64,000 bases of DNA from Caenorhabditis remanei (Eukaryota > Nematoda > Chromadorea > Rhabditida > Rhabditidae), in NCBI RefSeq assembly GCF_010183535.1, contig NC_071328.1, forward strand, positions 6,572,001-6,636,000, given 5' to 3'. Made by a program: the position numbers and the translations under genes. Position 1 is the stretch's first letter. Every line of letters starts with the position of its first letter. Below, in pieces: positions 21,535-34,286 of the stretch. Under the pieces are notes generated by a model that saw only the letters and a list, made by a program, of their open reading frames with translations, was not told the origin of the DNA and searched no databases.

Positions 21535-24475
21535 ATGGCTGAATTATTCCAGCAAACGTTTTGTATTGATTATAATGGATGGGTTACGGTAGGTCTCCGT
21601 TTTAGAATAATTGTAAGAAAATCTTTATATTTTCAGGGAGTTTCAAAGGCTCCGCCTCCAAAACAAATTGATTTCGATTCCCAAACTATTCCACAGTTGA
21701 TCTATACAAAAGCTGAAATGGATAGAGTAGCAGCAGTGTTTGATGCTGAAAAACAGTCGCTGACATTTTCGAAAATAGTCAGTGAAATGGAATCTCTGGC
21801 TGCTGGATTTCTGTCAATTGGGTTGAAACAAGGAGATCGAGTACTTGTAGCAGGAAGTAATCACTCACAGGTATCGGGTTTCAACAAGAAAGAAGATCAT
21901 GATTACATATTAGAGAGGCAGGGTGATTGCAACTGCGCCCAACCGAGATTATTCTCTCTGCGTCTTCTCACTTTCCATACCTTTTTAAAAAGTTTCAGTA
22001 GAGCGCGTTTGTAGAAACTGTACAACTCTAGCACATACATGAATACGTCTAACCGGAAATAAATATCTCAATCAACTCTCATCATAAACTTTCAGGTAAT
22101 GCTGTGTGCTCTTGCCTGTTCTCGTGCTGGACTCGTTTTCTCATTGGCTAATCCAAACTACTCGAACAGCTACTCTCTGAAACGAGCTCTGGAATTGGTG
22201 TGTTTTCTCTCAGATATCTTTCACTTCGTTTCATTTTCAGGGTGAATTCCAATGCATTGTGTGCTTCCGAGCCCATCAATTTGAGGCAGATCACTTGAAT
22301 AATTTACTTTTGGAAATCTCTCCAGAACTGATGAGATCCAGAAAAGGTCAACTGAAAAGTGAATTATTGCCGAAATTGACACATGTTATTTTGGCGGAAG
22401 AAGAGCATAAACACGCGTGAGTTTGTTTGGGATCGAGTCAATGAATGTACTCCATAGGACAAGTTGTTATTGGATCCTGATTGTTGAATTTACGTGTTTT
22501 TTAAAAACAATTACTTTCAGAGGGACATTCACCTTGTCGGAAGTGTTTCTCAAATCATCAAAAGATAAAATCGCAAAACTTCCTGATTTTTCAAAATGGT
22601 CCAGTCATAAGCTCGCTTGTTTGCAGTTCACTTTGGTAGGCTTTTGAGATACGGAACTCCTCCAATTTCCTTATTTCAGGGAACAACTGGAGCACCGAAA
22701 CTAATTGCACTTTCTCATTATCAAATGCTCAATGGAGCAAGAGCTGTGGCTGCTGCATTTGGAATTAATGATAAGGTAATTGTTGGATGTAGTTCTAGAA
22801 CTGAACAAAATATACATGTTTCCAGCACGTGCTTGCCTGTGCTCTCCCAATATTCCGAATCGCCATCTTCAATTTGATTTGTCTGTCTCCATTCCTCACT
22901 GAATGTAGAATCGTTTTCCCAGATGCAACTCCACTTCCAAAGAATTTATTCTCAAGTGTCAGTAAATATAAATGTACAACTCTTCTCTCAAATGGAGCTG
23001 CTCTTCGACTTCTTCTCAAAATAAGTCAAACTCAAAGAGTAAAATTGTCTGCATTGGAGAACATTTTATTGATTGGTGATCGAGTTTCGAAAGAAGTTCT
23101 CAAATTGATCAAGTTGCAAGCCGAAAATGTCAAGATTATTGCGGCAAGAGCAGCTTTTTTAATCTAATAAAAACATCTTGTAATTCATTTCCAGGTCGGT
23201 TATCTCCTAACTGAAACCGGTTCAATTCCTCTAATGGGAGATCAAAACTCAGATTTCACTCGAAATGTTGGAAAGCCAATTGCTGGATATGAGGCGCATT
23301 TGATTCCATTAGACGGGAGTGAGAATCAAGTTGAGACTGGAAAACTTGGTAAATTATTGATTCGAGTATACTATGGATCCACGTTTATGGGATACGCACC
23401 GGACACGAAAGGAAAAGAAAAATGGGTGGATACTGGGTAAGTGTGGTTAACTTGATTTATTATTTATTTGAAGGACTTTCACCACTTATACAAATAAGAA
23501 AAAAAGAAACAGTTATAATTTAAAAATTAGAGTGTTTAAGTATTAAAAAGGGTTCCACAAAATTAAAAGAAATATTACATCGAAATACATCGGAATTAGG
23601 AAAACTGGGGAATATATGAGGGGGGAGTTTATTCCAACAGGAGATAATCCTGTTGGTAAAAAATTGGCAAGTGTTCTTAGTGCTGTTTGATAATTTAGAT
23701 TTGATATAATAGGGGTGACGGCGTAAATTATTACTAAAACGAGGAAGACTTATGTGCACGTCGTTATAAATTCTTACTTCTTTACTAACAAGAATCTTAT
23801 ACATATAAGAATCTTATACACAATTTTTTCATTAAAAATAGTCCTGAAATGGAAAAAAAGCACTGTACTTCCGTATAACTCTAGCTAGCCGTTCCATAAT
23901 GCTACCGTAATCCTAAACTTGAAAAATACTCGTCAAGTGAAGAGGAAACATCTGGTTTCCACATTTCCGTGTCTAGAACCGAACATGTGTTATATTTTTC
24001 CAGCGATATCGCCCGAATGGATGAAAACGGAGCGATCGAAGTGGTGGCAAGTGAGGAAGATTTGATTTACGACAAGAATAATTGTCTTGTGGAACACTGG
24101 AATCTGGAACGTCTTCTGAATCAAAATGATTTGATTAAAGGGGTTCAAGTGGTGTCACGTGGCAGAGGACAACCAGTTACAGCTGTTTGTGTTGCAAGAA
24201 GTACGCAATTTCATGCAGCGAAACTGAAGGATGAATTGAAGAGTATGTGCAGATCACATCATGTAAGTATTCCCTTCTTTCACCAAAACAGTCTCTATTG
24301 GAATCGGTAAATCTGAATTCGAAATCCACATCTCAACTTCTAAAAACTATAATTATTTCAGTTCGTCGCTCCTGACGTGTTCGCTTTTGTTGATGACTTC
24401 CCGAGAGTTCACACCAAAATTCAAAAGTTCCGGATTCGTGCAATGCTGGAGAGTGGTCAAATTTCTGTTTTCTAA
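21535..24475 (+). CDS. acs-12: Acyl-CoA synthetase (AMP-forming), ACS-12-like
   Basis: Ten exons (21535-21588, 21637-21870, 22096-22197, 22241-22416, 22521-22635, 22680-22775, 22826-23143, 23195-23436, 24004-24262, 24362-24475) give 569 aa. The ANL superfamily adenylates a carboxylate, usually a fatty acid, and transfers it to CoA. Visible motifs are FTLGTTGAPK near residue 226, YLLTET near 368, WVDTGD near 443, and a C-terminal PRVHTKIQKFRIR holding the expected catalytic lysine. Two usually conserved positions differ: Leu replaces Ser before GTTG, and Leu replaces Gly in the YGxTE motif. No peroxisomal SKL end is present. The intron after 23143 starts with GC. The symbol rests on its neighbours spe-15 and dyb-1. 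The start is the first in-frame ATG; an upstream exon is not excluded. Confidence 0.87.
21924..22016. repeat. Short fold-back repeat in an acs-12 intron
   Basis: An arm reading TTGCAACTGCGCCCAACCGAG is imperfectly complementary to a later arm containing CAGTAGAGCGCGTTTGTAG. A pyrimidine-rich loop lies between them. It resembles the fold-back at 28507-28624 in dyb-1, so both may belong to one MITE family. Confidence 0.5.
23520..23804 (-). mobile_element. Fragment of a non-LTR retrotransposon reverse transcriptase
   Basis: Within the 567-bp acs-12 intron (23437-24003), the antisense strand holds a 94-codon open frame. Part of it reads CQFFTNRIISCWNKLPPHI, preceded by RRHPYYIKSKLSNS. This matches the typical C-terminal end of LINE/RTE-type ORF2 proteins, where an FFxNRVxxxWNxLP pattern is common after the reverse transcriptase core. 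Only this tail remains, so the copy is dead. A near-perfect duplication of AAGAATCTTATACATAT lies at its 5' side (about 23790-23820). I recognised the family by pattern only. Confidence 0.7.
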
Positions 24476-24516
24476 ATAATTGTATTGTTGGTTTTCTGTC
24501 TGTAAAGTTGGGGTTC

Positions 24517-24522
24517 AATAAA
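24517..24522 (+). terminator. acs-12: Poly(A) signal of acs-12
   Basis: AATAAA lies 42 bp after the TAA stop. The close spacing is typical of a worm gene with a short 3' UTR. Confidence 0.7.
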
Positions 24523-26169
24523 TACTTTTCTAAAAAACAAGAGGAATTTGGGTTACTGTATCTACAGTAGTCTGATTTTGAATTTTTATACTATGTTGGT
24601 CTTTCTTTGAAGTCCTGGCGCGATTCGAACGAGTTGAGCCCCTATTCTAGCTTTTGGGGTTACTGTAACTAAGTAGTCGCTTTCTGATCAAATCTGTTTT
24701 GTAGCGATTTTCGTAAAAACTCACAAAATTTGATTAATACATATAAAAAATATAAAATATCTTCCAGAGATTACAATATCCATTTCAAGAACTGAACTAA
24801 AGATTTTCATATGAATATCAAATTGAGAACTTAGTTTTCATTCCATCGTACTGAAACCATTACTCATCATAAAATCGTAATGACCATCAGAATCCCATTC
24901 ACCCAATCCAATCCATTAATCTCCACTCATCTCATAAAGCAAGTACAAATCTATCTCTCTATCTGCCTCTCGAAACACACGGTGGCAAATAGACACCTCA
25001 TGAAAAATGAAAAAGAGAGCACTTTGTTTCTCACCACTCAAAACGTCACATCTCTTTTTACTTTTTGTGGGACCTCTTCTTCCCTTTTTCATCTGTTTCT
25101 CTAATTCTCTTCTATCTTTCTTGCTCTCATTCATCCTTCTTACTCTTCCTTCTTCTTCTTCTTCATTCACATCGATCCATTTCTTCTTTTTCTCTCTACT
25201 ACTATTACGCTTCTCCTTCTCGTATCTCTCTCTCTTTGAGCTCTTAGCTCCTTCTCCTCCTTCTTTCTGTTAAATGTTCCTAAGCTCAATTGAGCGTTTG
25301 TCTCTATGCGCAATTGGTACACAAAAAGTGTTCAACTTAAATATTAATTTCTCCTTTTTTTTTGTTTTTTTTTAAATTCTGAAGAAAGCACTTTCGACTA
25401 CCCTCAACCTACTATCATTTTTCTAAAATCATTGCATTTTAAATTTCACATTTTGGCAACATTTGAAATCAAAAATCTAGATTGCATAGGGTTTTTAGCT
25501 TTTTTAAATGGTTAGAAGCGAAAATTGAATCCATTGAAAATGTCTAGATACTCTTTTCATACCCACAAATCTTCAAAATTAAAAATTTATATTCATTTTG
25601 CTTCGTCTTTTTCGTCTGTGAGAAAATCTTTCTTTTTTGCTATTGAATCTCTTTTAGACCCATATATATACATTCTCTAGGAGACGAACTATTGAGAAAT
25701 TATAAAAAAAGAATTATTAATTCATTAATGTTTACCCATTTTCTGAATCTCGTTACTAGCGTTTCTTCTTCCGAACCTCGTTTTTAAACTTCAATTTTTA
25801 TATTTGTGATACTAATATTCTGGCTTTAAATGCCGGAAAACTCAGTTCTGACTAATTTGAATATTTCTGAAATCTTCTCCACTCCACCCCAATTCTCAAT
25901 AGAGCAAATATTCTGAAAACCAGAAAAATTCTGACCCCAATCGTACCAATAAGCCAGAAACAAACTTGTGTATTTCCTCTGTCCCCCCTGTTTATGTAAT
26001 GCGGAGCAAATCAGTGCGCATGCAAAACCCATTAGCCGTCCTCTCTGTTGTCTTTTCTCTTTCTCTTTTCCCTCATTTTTCCGTTTTCTTTCACGTCAAT
26101 TTCTGCATTTCGAATCCCGTCGCCAATTCCACTTTTTCTATTCCAGAAGACATTGGGTTTTTCTCCGAA
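24523..26169. other. acs-12 to dyb-1 intergenic region
   Basis: About 1.6 kb without a supported gene. A strongly pyrimidine-rich tract on the plus strand (about 25060-25270) creates long serine- and leucine-rich open frames that are not credible proteins. The dyb-1 promoter should lie in the right part. Confidence 0.5.
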
Positions 26170-28762
26170 ATGTGGTCAAACGGTGGAGGATCACGAGAGG
26201 TCAACGGACCGTCTCCTGAACACATTATGCATTCTGTACCGCCCATTGTGGCGTCTGAAATGCAACAATTGATTGATGAAATGCGTTAGTTTTGGTTCAT
26301 CGAATTAAGACTTTCAATATATTGAATTACAGGCCTCCAAGACTTTGATTCCATCCGATTTGCCACGTATCGAGCCGCCTGTAAACTGCGGTTTATACAA
26401 CAAAAGACAAAAGTTCATCTAGTCGATATATGGAATATGATTGAAGCATTTCGAGAGAATGGACTCAATGCTCTACCTCTTCATACTGTGGTAAGTTGTT
26501 TCTATAAAACGGGTTAGGAATCTAGAGTTCTGGATTCTGAATCACGCTACCTGGAGCTCGAGTTCAAAACCCCAGATCATGGTTCCAATCTTTTTATACT
26601 CTAATCTGAATCTGAAGCTCTAAACATGATTGCATGTCAGTCTGTCTGTGTGTCTGTTCATCCATCTCATTCCTAATTTCCAGATCAAAACCTCACGTGC
26701 AGAACTCCTCCTCACCACTGTCTTTCATAATTTAAATAAAAGATTAGTGGCATCTCAACACGTGGATACAGACGTTTCAATTTCACTATTACTCGCATTT
26801 TTATTGGGTGCTTATGATAAGTGAGTTCACTTTTTCAGACATAATCTAGGCTGAATCAAACTATATTTCAGACAAAATACTGGACGATTAACGGTTTTCT
26901 CGATAAAAGTTGCTCTCGCTACATTATGTGCCGGAAAGTTGGTTGATAAGTTGAGATGTGAGTTTTCTTGTTGTTGGGGAAAAGAGGTTATTTGAAACAT
27001 GAAATTTCAGATATATTCTCTCAAATCGCCGACTCGAATGGACTAATGGATCATATCAAATTTACTGATTTCCTTCAACAAGTACTTTCTCTAACCACCG
27101 CAGTGTTTGAGGCTCCAACTTTTGGATTTTCTGAAATTGCAGTTTCTCAATGTTTTCATAAAGATGAGAAGGTGTCACTCAATGTTTTCTTGGATACTTT
27201 TCTCAGGTATGTGGCTGGAATCGTTCTTTCATGAAATCAGAATCCTCACTTTTCCAATTATTTCAGTGATCCCTGTCCTCCGTGTATAATGTGGTTACCA
27301 CTACTTCATCGAATGGCTGCAGTCAGTAATGTCTATCATCCAGTTGTTTGTGATGCGTGTCAAGTTCGAAGTTTCACTGGATTTCGATATAAATGTCAGA
27401 GATGTGCCAACTATCAATTGTGTCAAAGCTGTTTTTGGAGAGGAAGAACGAGTCAGAATCACTCGAATGAACACGAAATGAAAGAATATTCTAGTTATGT
27501 AAGTTCAAGATTTGATTTTAGAAATTGTTTTCAATACTTCAAATTTTCAGAAATCTCCTGCTAAACAACTTGTTCACTCAATCCATAAAAGTCTTCAATG
27601 CATCCCTGCCACGTCATCAGGGGATGCCAACATTGATATTCTGAATACAACCGGTGTTCCCATTGGAAAGCCAACACGCCCATTAAACTTGAATAATATC
27701 GTCCCCGCCACTCCAACTACAATCAGAAGGCAACATGCTGCCACGTCATCGGCAGATTGGCCGACGTCTCCAGTCTTGCTACCTGGGCAGGCATCTCACG
27801 GAGGAGTTATTGATGATGAGCATAAATTGATTGCTAGATATGCAGCAAAACTCTCTGGAAGAGCTGATGTAAGTAAGATGTGTTTCATGGGATGAACGAG
27901 ATACTGACAGCTCAAAATAGAATGTATCTAAAAATAATCATGTTTTCAGTATCCTCTATCAAATGGTCGAAGTATGAATAGCTCAATGATTGAAGATGAA
28001 CGAACATTAATAGCACAATTGGAAGAAGAGAATTCAATGATGGTACGAGAAATGGCACGACTGGAGAGTCAGACGACGTCAGATGATGGATTAGCTGGAT
28101 TAAGAGACAGAAAAATGGAATTAGAGGAGAAAATGTTCGAAATGCAACAGAGAAGAAGAGAGTTGATGATGCAGCTGGAACATTTGATGGCACAGTTGAA
28201 TGTGAGTTTAAAAATTTATATTCTTGATCTTTTGTGAGTTTCTAGAAAAAATGTTTCAGACGGGTCCTCAACCATCTGGAGGTGTGTCTTCTGCCTCTTT
28301 ATCTCAATTACCATTTGCATCGGATCAACAATTAACAGGAGTGAATTCAAACGTTGCGAATGCATTCCGTGCTGGAAGTCTTCCAGCGACAAGTTTACAA
28401 GGAGATCTACTTCATGCTGCAGATCAAATCACAACAAATATGAGTGATCTGGTTAGGCAACTTGATTTGGGTAAGCATTTTTGTAGTTTTAAGTTCAATC
28501 TATGTGCGGAGCACGGCATTTTTCCAACTACGCTCCACCGAAGTCTTCTTGAGAAAAAGTATTTTTTCTGGCAATTTTCTTCAGTTTCGGTAGAGCGCGG
28601 TTGTAAAAAACGTGCTGTGCTTCGTAGTAATAACATATTGGGTTACTGTAGTTCACAACAGTAATCTTGATCTGTTTATTCGAGTTTACCGGAACATCAC
28701 AAAAATCTTCTGAATTTTAAGCTCAAGCCGACGACAACGGAGTCACAATCAATGGATTTTAG
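26170..28762 (+). CDS. dyb-1: Dystrobrevin
   Basis: Ten exons (26170-26284, 26333-26490, 26684-26820, 26872-26957, 27011-27206, 27267-27498, 27551-27868, 27950-28201, 28260-28470, 28722-28762) give 581 aa; C. elegans DYB-1 is about 590. The first 230 residues match the EF-hand-like region of dystrophin relatives. A ZZ zinc finger follows (about 250-305), with CDAC, CQRC and CQSC pairs and a final NSNEHEM-type His motif. Residues about 415-498 form the coiled coil that pairs with dystrophin. The protein links the dystrophin-syntrophin complex at muscle and neuronal membranes. The last exon adds only 13 residues. The chosen ATG starts [10 protein letters not shown], and no upstream in-frame exon is needed. 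Confidence 0.93.
28507..28624. repeat. Fold-back repeat in the last dyb-1 intron
   Basis: The left arm starts CGGAGCACGGCATTTTTCC and continues to CTCCACCGAAG. The right arm runs from TTTCGGTAGAGCGCGG to CGTGCTGTGCTTCG and is its imperfect reverse complement over about 38 bases. A pyrimidine-rich loop of about 40 bases separates them. It is related to the acs-12 intron fold-back. Confidence 0.65.
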
Positions 28763-29494
28763 TCATTAAACTTTTTATCTAATTTCAAATTATTTCCCAA
28801 TTCATTTTCTTTCCTGCTACTTCATATCGGGTTGCTGGCGATCTTTCCCTAGCTCCGAGCTCAATTTTTAAATTTTCTGTTTGTTTTTTTCTTGTTTTCA
28901 TATTTTCCCATCTTTTTATAGGCAACATTTTATCAATATTGATATGAAAAGAAATGAAATAAACTCTCAATGCAACATGAACTTTTTGTTATAAATAAGA
29001 AAAGAGACTTCCTCTTTCGTTAATTCAAAATTGCTGTGAATCATCAGTTTTATGTATTCAATTTCTTTTCTATAAGCAACATTTATACTCAAAATAGGAA
29101 ATGTAATCATAAAAACTGAGAAGAGAACTATATTTTTGAAGAACCGAATAAATGATGGCTTGCCTTGATGTTTCAAGGAGAGATTTTGAGTGATTGGAAT
29201 TGTATGAAAAATAACAGGGAACTTAATGATGAGAACGAACAGCTAACCGATGAAGAATCTATGAAAATTGAAAAATAAAAACAATATAAGATGAAAAATA
29301 ATAAAATGAAGTAATTGTTCAGAAACAGTGAACATTGAGATTTGATTTTGGATTTAGAAATAAAAAGAGATTATCGTATCATATAAAACAAAAATTAGAG
29401 TGAACTGGGGGTAGAGAGGCGAGAAAAAGGAAAAATAGCTATCACAATTCAACAAAGAGAAAACAAAAAAGCTATCGAGTGATGTGTTAATAAT
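28763..29494. other. Convergent 3' region between dyb-1 and the THADA gene
   Basis: AT-rich 3' UTR and spacer sequence shared by two convergent genes. The minus-strand open frames here are A/T-driven and show no splice structure. No RNA gene was recognised. Confidence 0.5.
28958..28963 (+). terminator. dyb-1: Likely poly(A) signal of dyb-1
   Basis: AATAAA about 196 bp after the dyb-1 TAG stop, in the AT-rich gap before the oppositely oriented THADA gene. Confidence 0.55.
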
Positions 29495-32400
29495 TTAGTA
29501 TTCGATGTCGTACATTTCCTGGTTGTATCCGTTGAAACCGATGCTAACCTCGTACATAGGGATGTCCCCAAACAGTTGGTACTCCTCGAACTGATTAACC
29601 GCGCAGGCATCGAAGAGATCATCTCTCTGCAAATGTTCGGTTTGGTTCTTTGGAAATGGCCACCGAATTGCGCTTGATGCCAAAATTACATCTTCTACTC
29701 GTCTCTTTTTGTCCGTCGAGAAACGTTCGAGGTTCTCGTTTCCGTCGTTGAGACACCATTTGATGATTAGAAGCCGGCAAATTTCCGGATTGATTTCACA
29801 GTCTCCACTGTTTCGAACCAAATGCCCAAGGTAGCACGACGTCTGAAATTAGAATTTCGATGTGTTTGGAAATAACCAGTATTGAAACGCACTCTTTGTC
29901 GAATGAAGTCCGATTCATCTTGGAGGTAGAGTGCGACGGCTGCGATCAGATCTTTCTCTTGATCTGAAAATGTTCATTCAACACACTATTATCTGTGAAC
30001 AGTGACAAGTACCTGTATAAGATCGCTTTGATGGCACTCGATAAATAAACCTGCCTCCGACATCCAAGGCAATCTGAAATAATTATTTTTGCAACTAGAT
30101 ATGCATCGGTTTCCTAATAAGGACACACACAAAATTCTCAAAACTAACCTGTTTCGTCTCTGGATCATCCAACTCATAGCTCTCTCGAATCCAAGTGATC
30201 AATTCGTAATCCGGATACAAATAGTTTCCATACTTGAGTTTTGTTGCATACGCCATTGTCGACGGCCTGAAAAGGATTTGATGAAATAAGAACCAGAACC
30301 GGTCTCCTCGAACATACAATGTCCAGTTGTTTTCAGGATCCTCGAGACGTTTTTCGACAACTTCCACCATTTTTTGAGCATTCTCTTTGCTCATGAATTC
30401 ATCGGTGACATATGTGAGGATTTCCATGATCTGAAACAAATAATTAGCAATTTTTTAGGGTTGTACGCTTTAACAAACCCTCTTTGCGTCGCATTGCTGG
30501 ATATCTGGGCTACTCAAATCTTTTATCGCGATATTGATGATGTGTGCTCGAAGGAACTGAAATTTATTGTATTTTGAGTTCAAAATTCTCAGAAATGATA
30601 ATGTTATTTGTTCATTCATTTACCTTGTTGCAAGAGTCCCATCCTTGTTTGTAAATCGTTCGGTACACTTCTCGCCTTGTATCTACATTTCTGAGCATCC
30701 GGCACATCTCCGACTTGAATGCATCGCGATCACCAAGAATTTTCACAGCGAGAGGCCGCTTCGAGAGGCACACTTGATCAACTGTAATCTCATCAACATC
30801 ATATTCAAGTCCATAAGCATTCGCGATGATAAGAAGCTGGTTTATGTTGAAATCACACCATTTCTTGAACTCCAAAGAGGCCAAAATATTTTCCACGATG
30901 AAAACGATTCTTCCAACATATTCCACATATCCTCCGAGTCCTTCAAGAAGCAACAAAAAACTGTGAATGTGATTCTGTCGAGCGTTCTTAAAATCGAATT
31001 GTCCAACCCATCGACATAAATCCTCTTTCGCGTAAACATCAGAAATTGCAAGAATCGCAGCGACGGCGTGAGCACGAATGTTCTCTCTTTTATCCCGGAG
31101 AGCGATTACAAGAAGTGGTTTTATGAACGAACCCAATGGATACAAATCAGAAGACGATGATGGAGTGTAGAGATGGCTCAACACAACCAATGGAGGGAGC
31201 AATGAGAATTCGGATTGTTCCATTTGCAATTGATCGTAGAGGAACTTGTAAAGACTCGGGAATTTGGAGAAGAACTCGTAGTTACTCTTCCGATTCTTCG
31301 GGTCAACAGAGAGTGTTCGTTGTGCAGACCTCATCACTCCAAAAATTTTAGTGCGAAGAGCAGCAAATAGCTGAGAAGCTGCATTCCGTTCACTCCAATC
31401 AGCACGACAAGCATCAATAGCCACACGGAGAGTTCTTCCATAACAGTATACTGCTCTCTCGTGGAGTGTTGAACTTTGAATCATAGTCTTCATAACATTC
31501 ATCGAATGAACTCGGTACTCAGCTGCTTTTCCTTCCATATTCAGCAATGAATCTGTTGCTTTGGTCAACGCTTCATTCTCATTTGTCTTTGGTTCGGTTG
31601 CCACAATCGAAAGAACAAGATGTGGTAATCCAGCACTTCTCCTAGTAGAACACAAGTTAGTGAGGTCTTTCTCTCCGCGAATCGCAGAAAGAATCTCATC
31701 TAACCATTCCATTGGCTTCGGAAGTCCTTCGATTGTGGTATTCCAAAGGAATGTACAAAGCTGAGAGAATCCTTCAGTAGCCGATTCAAAAGCTCCGCGA
31801 TGTTTACATTCTGTCAGTTGTGTCCAATAAAATGTTCCGATAGCTTCGATTTCCTCTTTCGTGACAATCTCTTTCGGTGCAAGCTGGAATAAAATTGTTA
31901 AGCTCACATATTATTCGCTGCAATATCTTACTGTTTCAACCACCCACGAGAAAATTCCGGAAACATGCTTGTGAGCTCTCCAGCAACACACTAACAAGTG
32001 TTGAGAAAGTTCAGCCATTCTGTCGGTCGACTTTCCACACATCGTACGTAGCATTTCATCAGGAATGCACCCTTCAGGCGACAAGCTGTGGACCACCGGG
32101 GAAACAATTGACACGATTTTGTGGCAAATTGGAAGAAGTTTATCGAGACATTGATTACGGTAGAATTCCGTTGAATCTTCCTCAAGTCCTGATGGATTTT
32201 TGAGAAGAAGTTCGATCATATTTAAAATCGAGTGGACAGGCAGAGTTGTGACGCTCAGCTGAAATAGGTATTTTGATGAAAATGTTTTTAACAAAAAATT
32301 ACAAGATCTATCTCGGCCGCTTCTGCTCTTTTCTTCAGATCATCCATGAACCGTTCGAAACAGGCTGCATATCGTTCTGGCTGTCTTGCCAAGTAGTATT

Positions 32401-34286
32401 GCATCCGGAATCCAGCTGATGTCGCATTTCTGGATCTAGTTGAAGTCATCAGTTCAACAGCATCATTCAAATATTTTTCCTCGTTCATCTTGATGTTCCC
32501 GAAATCCAGTCTTTTCAATAGACTCAGTGCAATCGTTTGCACGAGATCGTAGGAATCATCGAGGCAATCAAGAACTAGCTTATGTCGATCAGACCCAAGA
32601 GTGCTATCCAGATTCAATTTATCAGCGAAAAGATTCTTCCCGTCAGTAATAAAGTTTTCTTTTGTGAAGAGTGTGTCGATCTGCATCAATGCCATGATTC
32701 TCCTATAGTAATTTGCTTTTGGAGACAACGATTCGAACGCCAGTTTCGCCATCCAACGAGCCAATGCAATATAAGACTCTGGAATTGGGTGTAAATTCGC
32801 ATCTTTTCCGAATCTCCATTTTGACAATCCACGGCTTTCGAAACTGGACGAATCGGGACTGAATGAATCCGAATCTAACTCTGTCGGCATTACAGTCTTC
32901 ATCGGAACCTCGGCAGAAGCACCCATTCTCTGACACATAAATTTGTATGCTGCGATAAGTTGCTGACGAGAACTTGGACTTTGAATTGTCATATTTGATG
33001 CAAGGAATGTCTTGATATATTCGATATCAGTTTCATTGAATGCAATTGTTTTACGAGGATTCTCTACAACCAGCTTGAAAGCAGCAAGTCGAACATCGGT
33101 ATTCACATGAACTATTGCTGCGCTCATTGTGTCATCGGTAATGCATTGAGTCCAGTTGGAAAAGTCAATGAGATTCGCTGGTTCGTTGTCCTTCATTTTC
33201 TTCTTCGGCCAAGTGGTGACGACGAGAGCGTGCACGATTTCGAGCCGAGATTGCAAGTCACTCTGGGAACTCGGTGCTGAAATTTGATAATGTAATATTT
33301 TTCACGTCAAATCATAAAAATATAGTGTATCTTCAGACTTACAATTCAACTGAATAAGGAGCTGATTCAGAAATTTGACACCAGTATCAGACTCGAGTGG
33401 CTTCTGTTGTTTCTGTTTGCTCGTCGATGCTGTATTCGATGGATGATACTTCTGAATCATCGGAATCAAACGAGATTTGATCAGCTTTGCATCGATGGAA
33501 GTCAGCAACATCTCACAATGATAATCCCACAACTCGTCTCTATCAAATATGTTATCCACGATAAGTTGGAAAATCACAGAAGAAAACGTTGGATTCGAGA
33601 GAAGTGGGTATGTTCGGTGAAAGAAATCCTCTCCCAAATTCAATCTCAACGTCGGGCATTGAACGACGAGATGAGTTATGCATCGAAAACGAGAGCGGCA
33701 CAGAGATGTCGGTTCAAGCAGCCACTGAGTGATCTCATTTATCCAATCGCAATTTGCATGGCTATCTGTCGCTGGTCTATCCAAACAGTCAACACATTGT
33801 CTCAGATGGAGTTCGAGAAGAAGTGCGAATGTGTCAACTGAATCGTGACAAACACGATCCGCTGTATAGTCCCAGATTCGTCTGATATGGAGAATGATCG
33901 GATTCCAGTACTGACCAGGAAGGGGTTTCTTCGACTCTCTGAAACAAAACGGGATACAAACCGACAATTCGTATCTTGATAAACCTGCTAAGAACAAAAA
34001 AAAACTAAATATTATTGTTTGGAATGAGTTCAGTTCCAATATAATTGATGTTTCTGATGTAAACTGTTATAATTACTCACTGGATAATGACGAGGATTCG
34101 CTTTAAGGTGGCGGAAGCGAAAATGACGGTGTCGTTGTCATTCAGATACTTTTCGGAAGCCTCCAAAGTTCTCTCGAGGTCTTTGTAGATCTTTGGAGAG
34201 TTTCCATCGAAAAGATCCGATAATATTACCTTAGAATGGAGATACTCTAAGTCACGAATGGCTTTTCCGGCCACACGGACAGGCAT
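29495..34286 (-). CDS. THADA/Trm732 homologue, partner of a tRNA 2'-O-methyltransferase
   Basis: Eleven minus-strand exons (34286-34081, 33938-33343, 33276-32303, 32258-31932, 31883-30624, 30556-30479, 30430-30318, 30266-30149, 30073-30013, 29963-29893, 29842-29495) join in frame to 1383 aa. Yeast Trm732 is about 1420 and human THADA 1953. The DUF2428 signature TRRSAGLP lies near residue 781. A THADA-like stretch follows, with WSERNAASQLF, a KIFGVMR-type core and EFFSKFPSLYKFL. The rest is predicted helical repeat. In yeast and human the family works with Trm7/FTSJ1 in 2'-O-methylation of position 32 in tRNA anticodon loops; vertebrate THADA is also tied to SERCA and metabolism. The ATG lies two bases after a TTTTCAG acceptor, suggesting trans-splicing. 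One 51-bp intron (30317-30267) was chosen for its GTATGT donor, although the frame stays open through it. Confidence 0.87.

Noticed and set aside
25007..25273. Serine- and leucine-rich frames in the acs-12/dyb-1 spacer
   Set aside because: They are produced by a long CT-rich tract that keeps several frames open at once.
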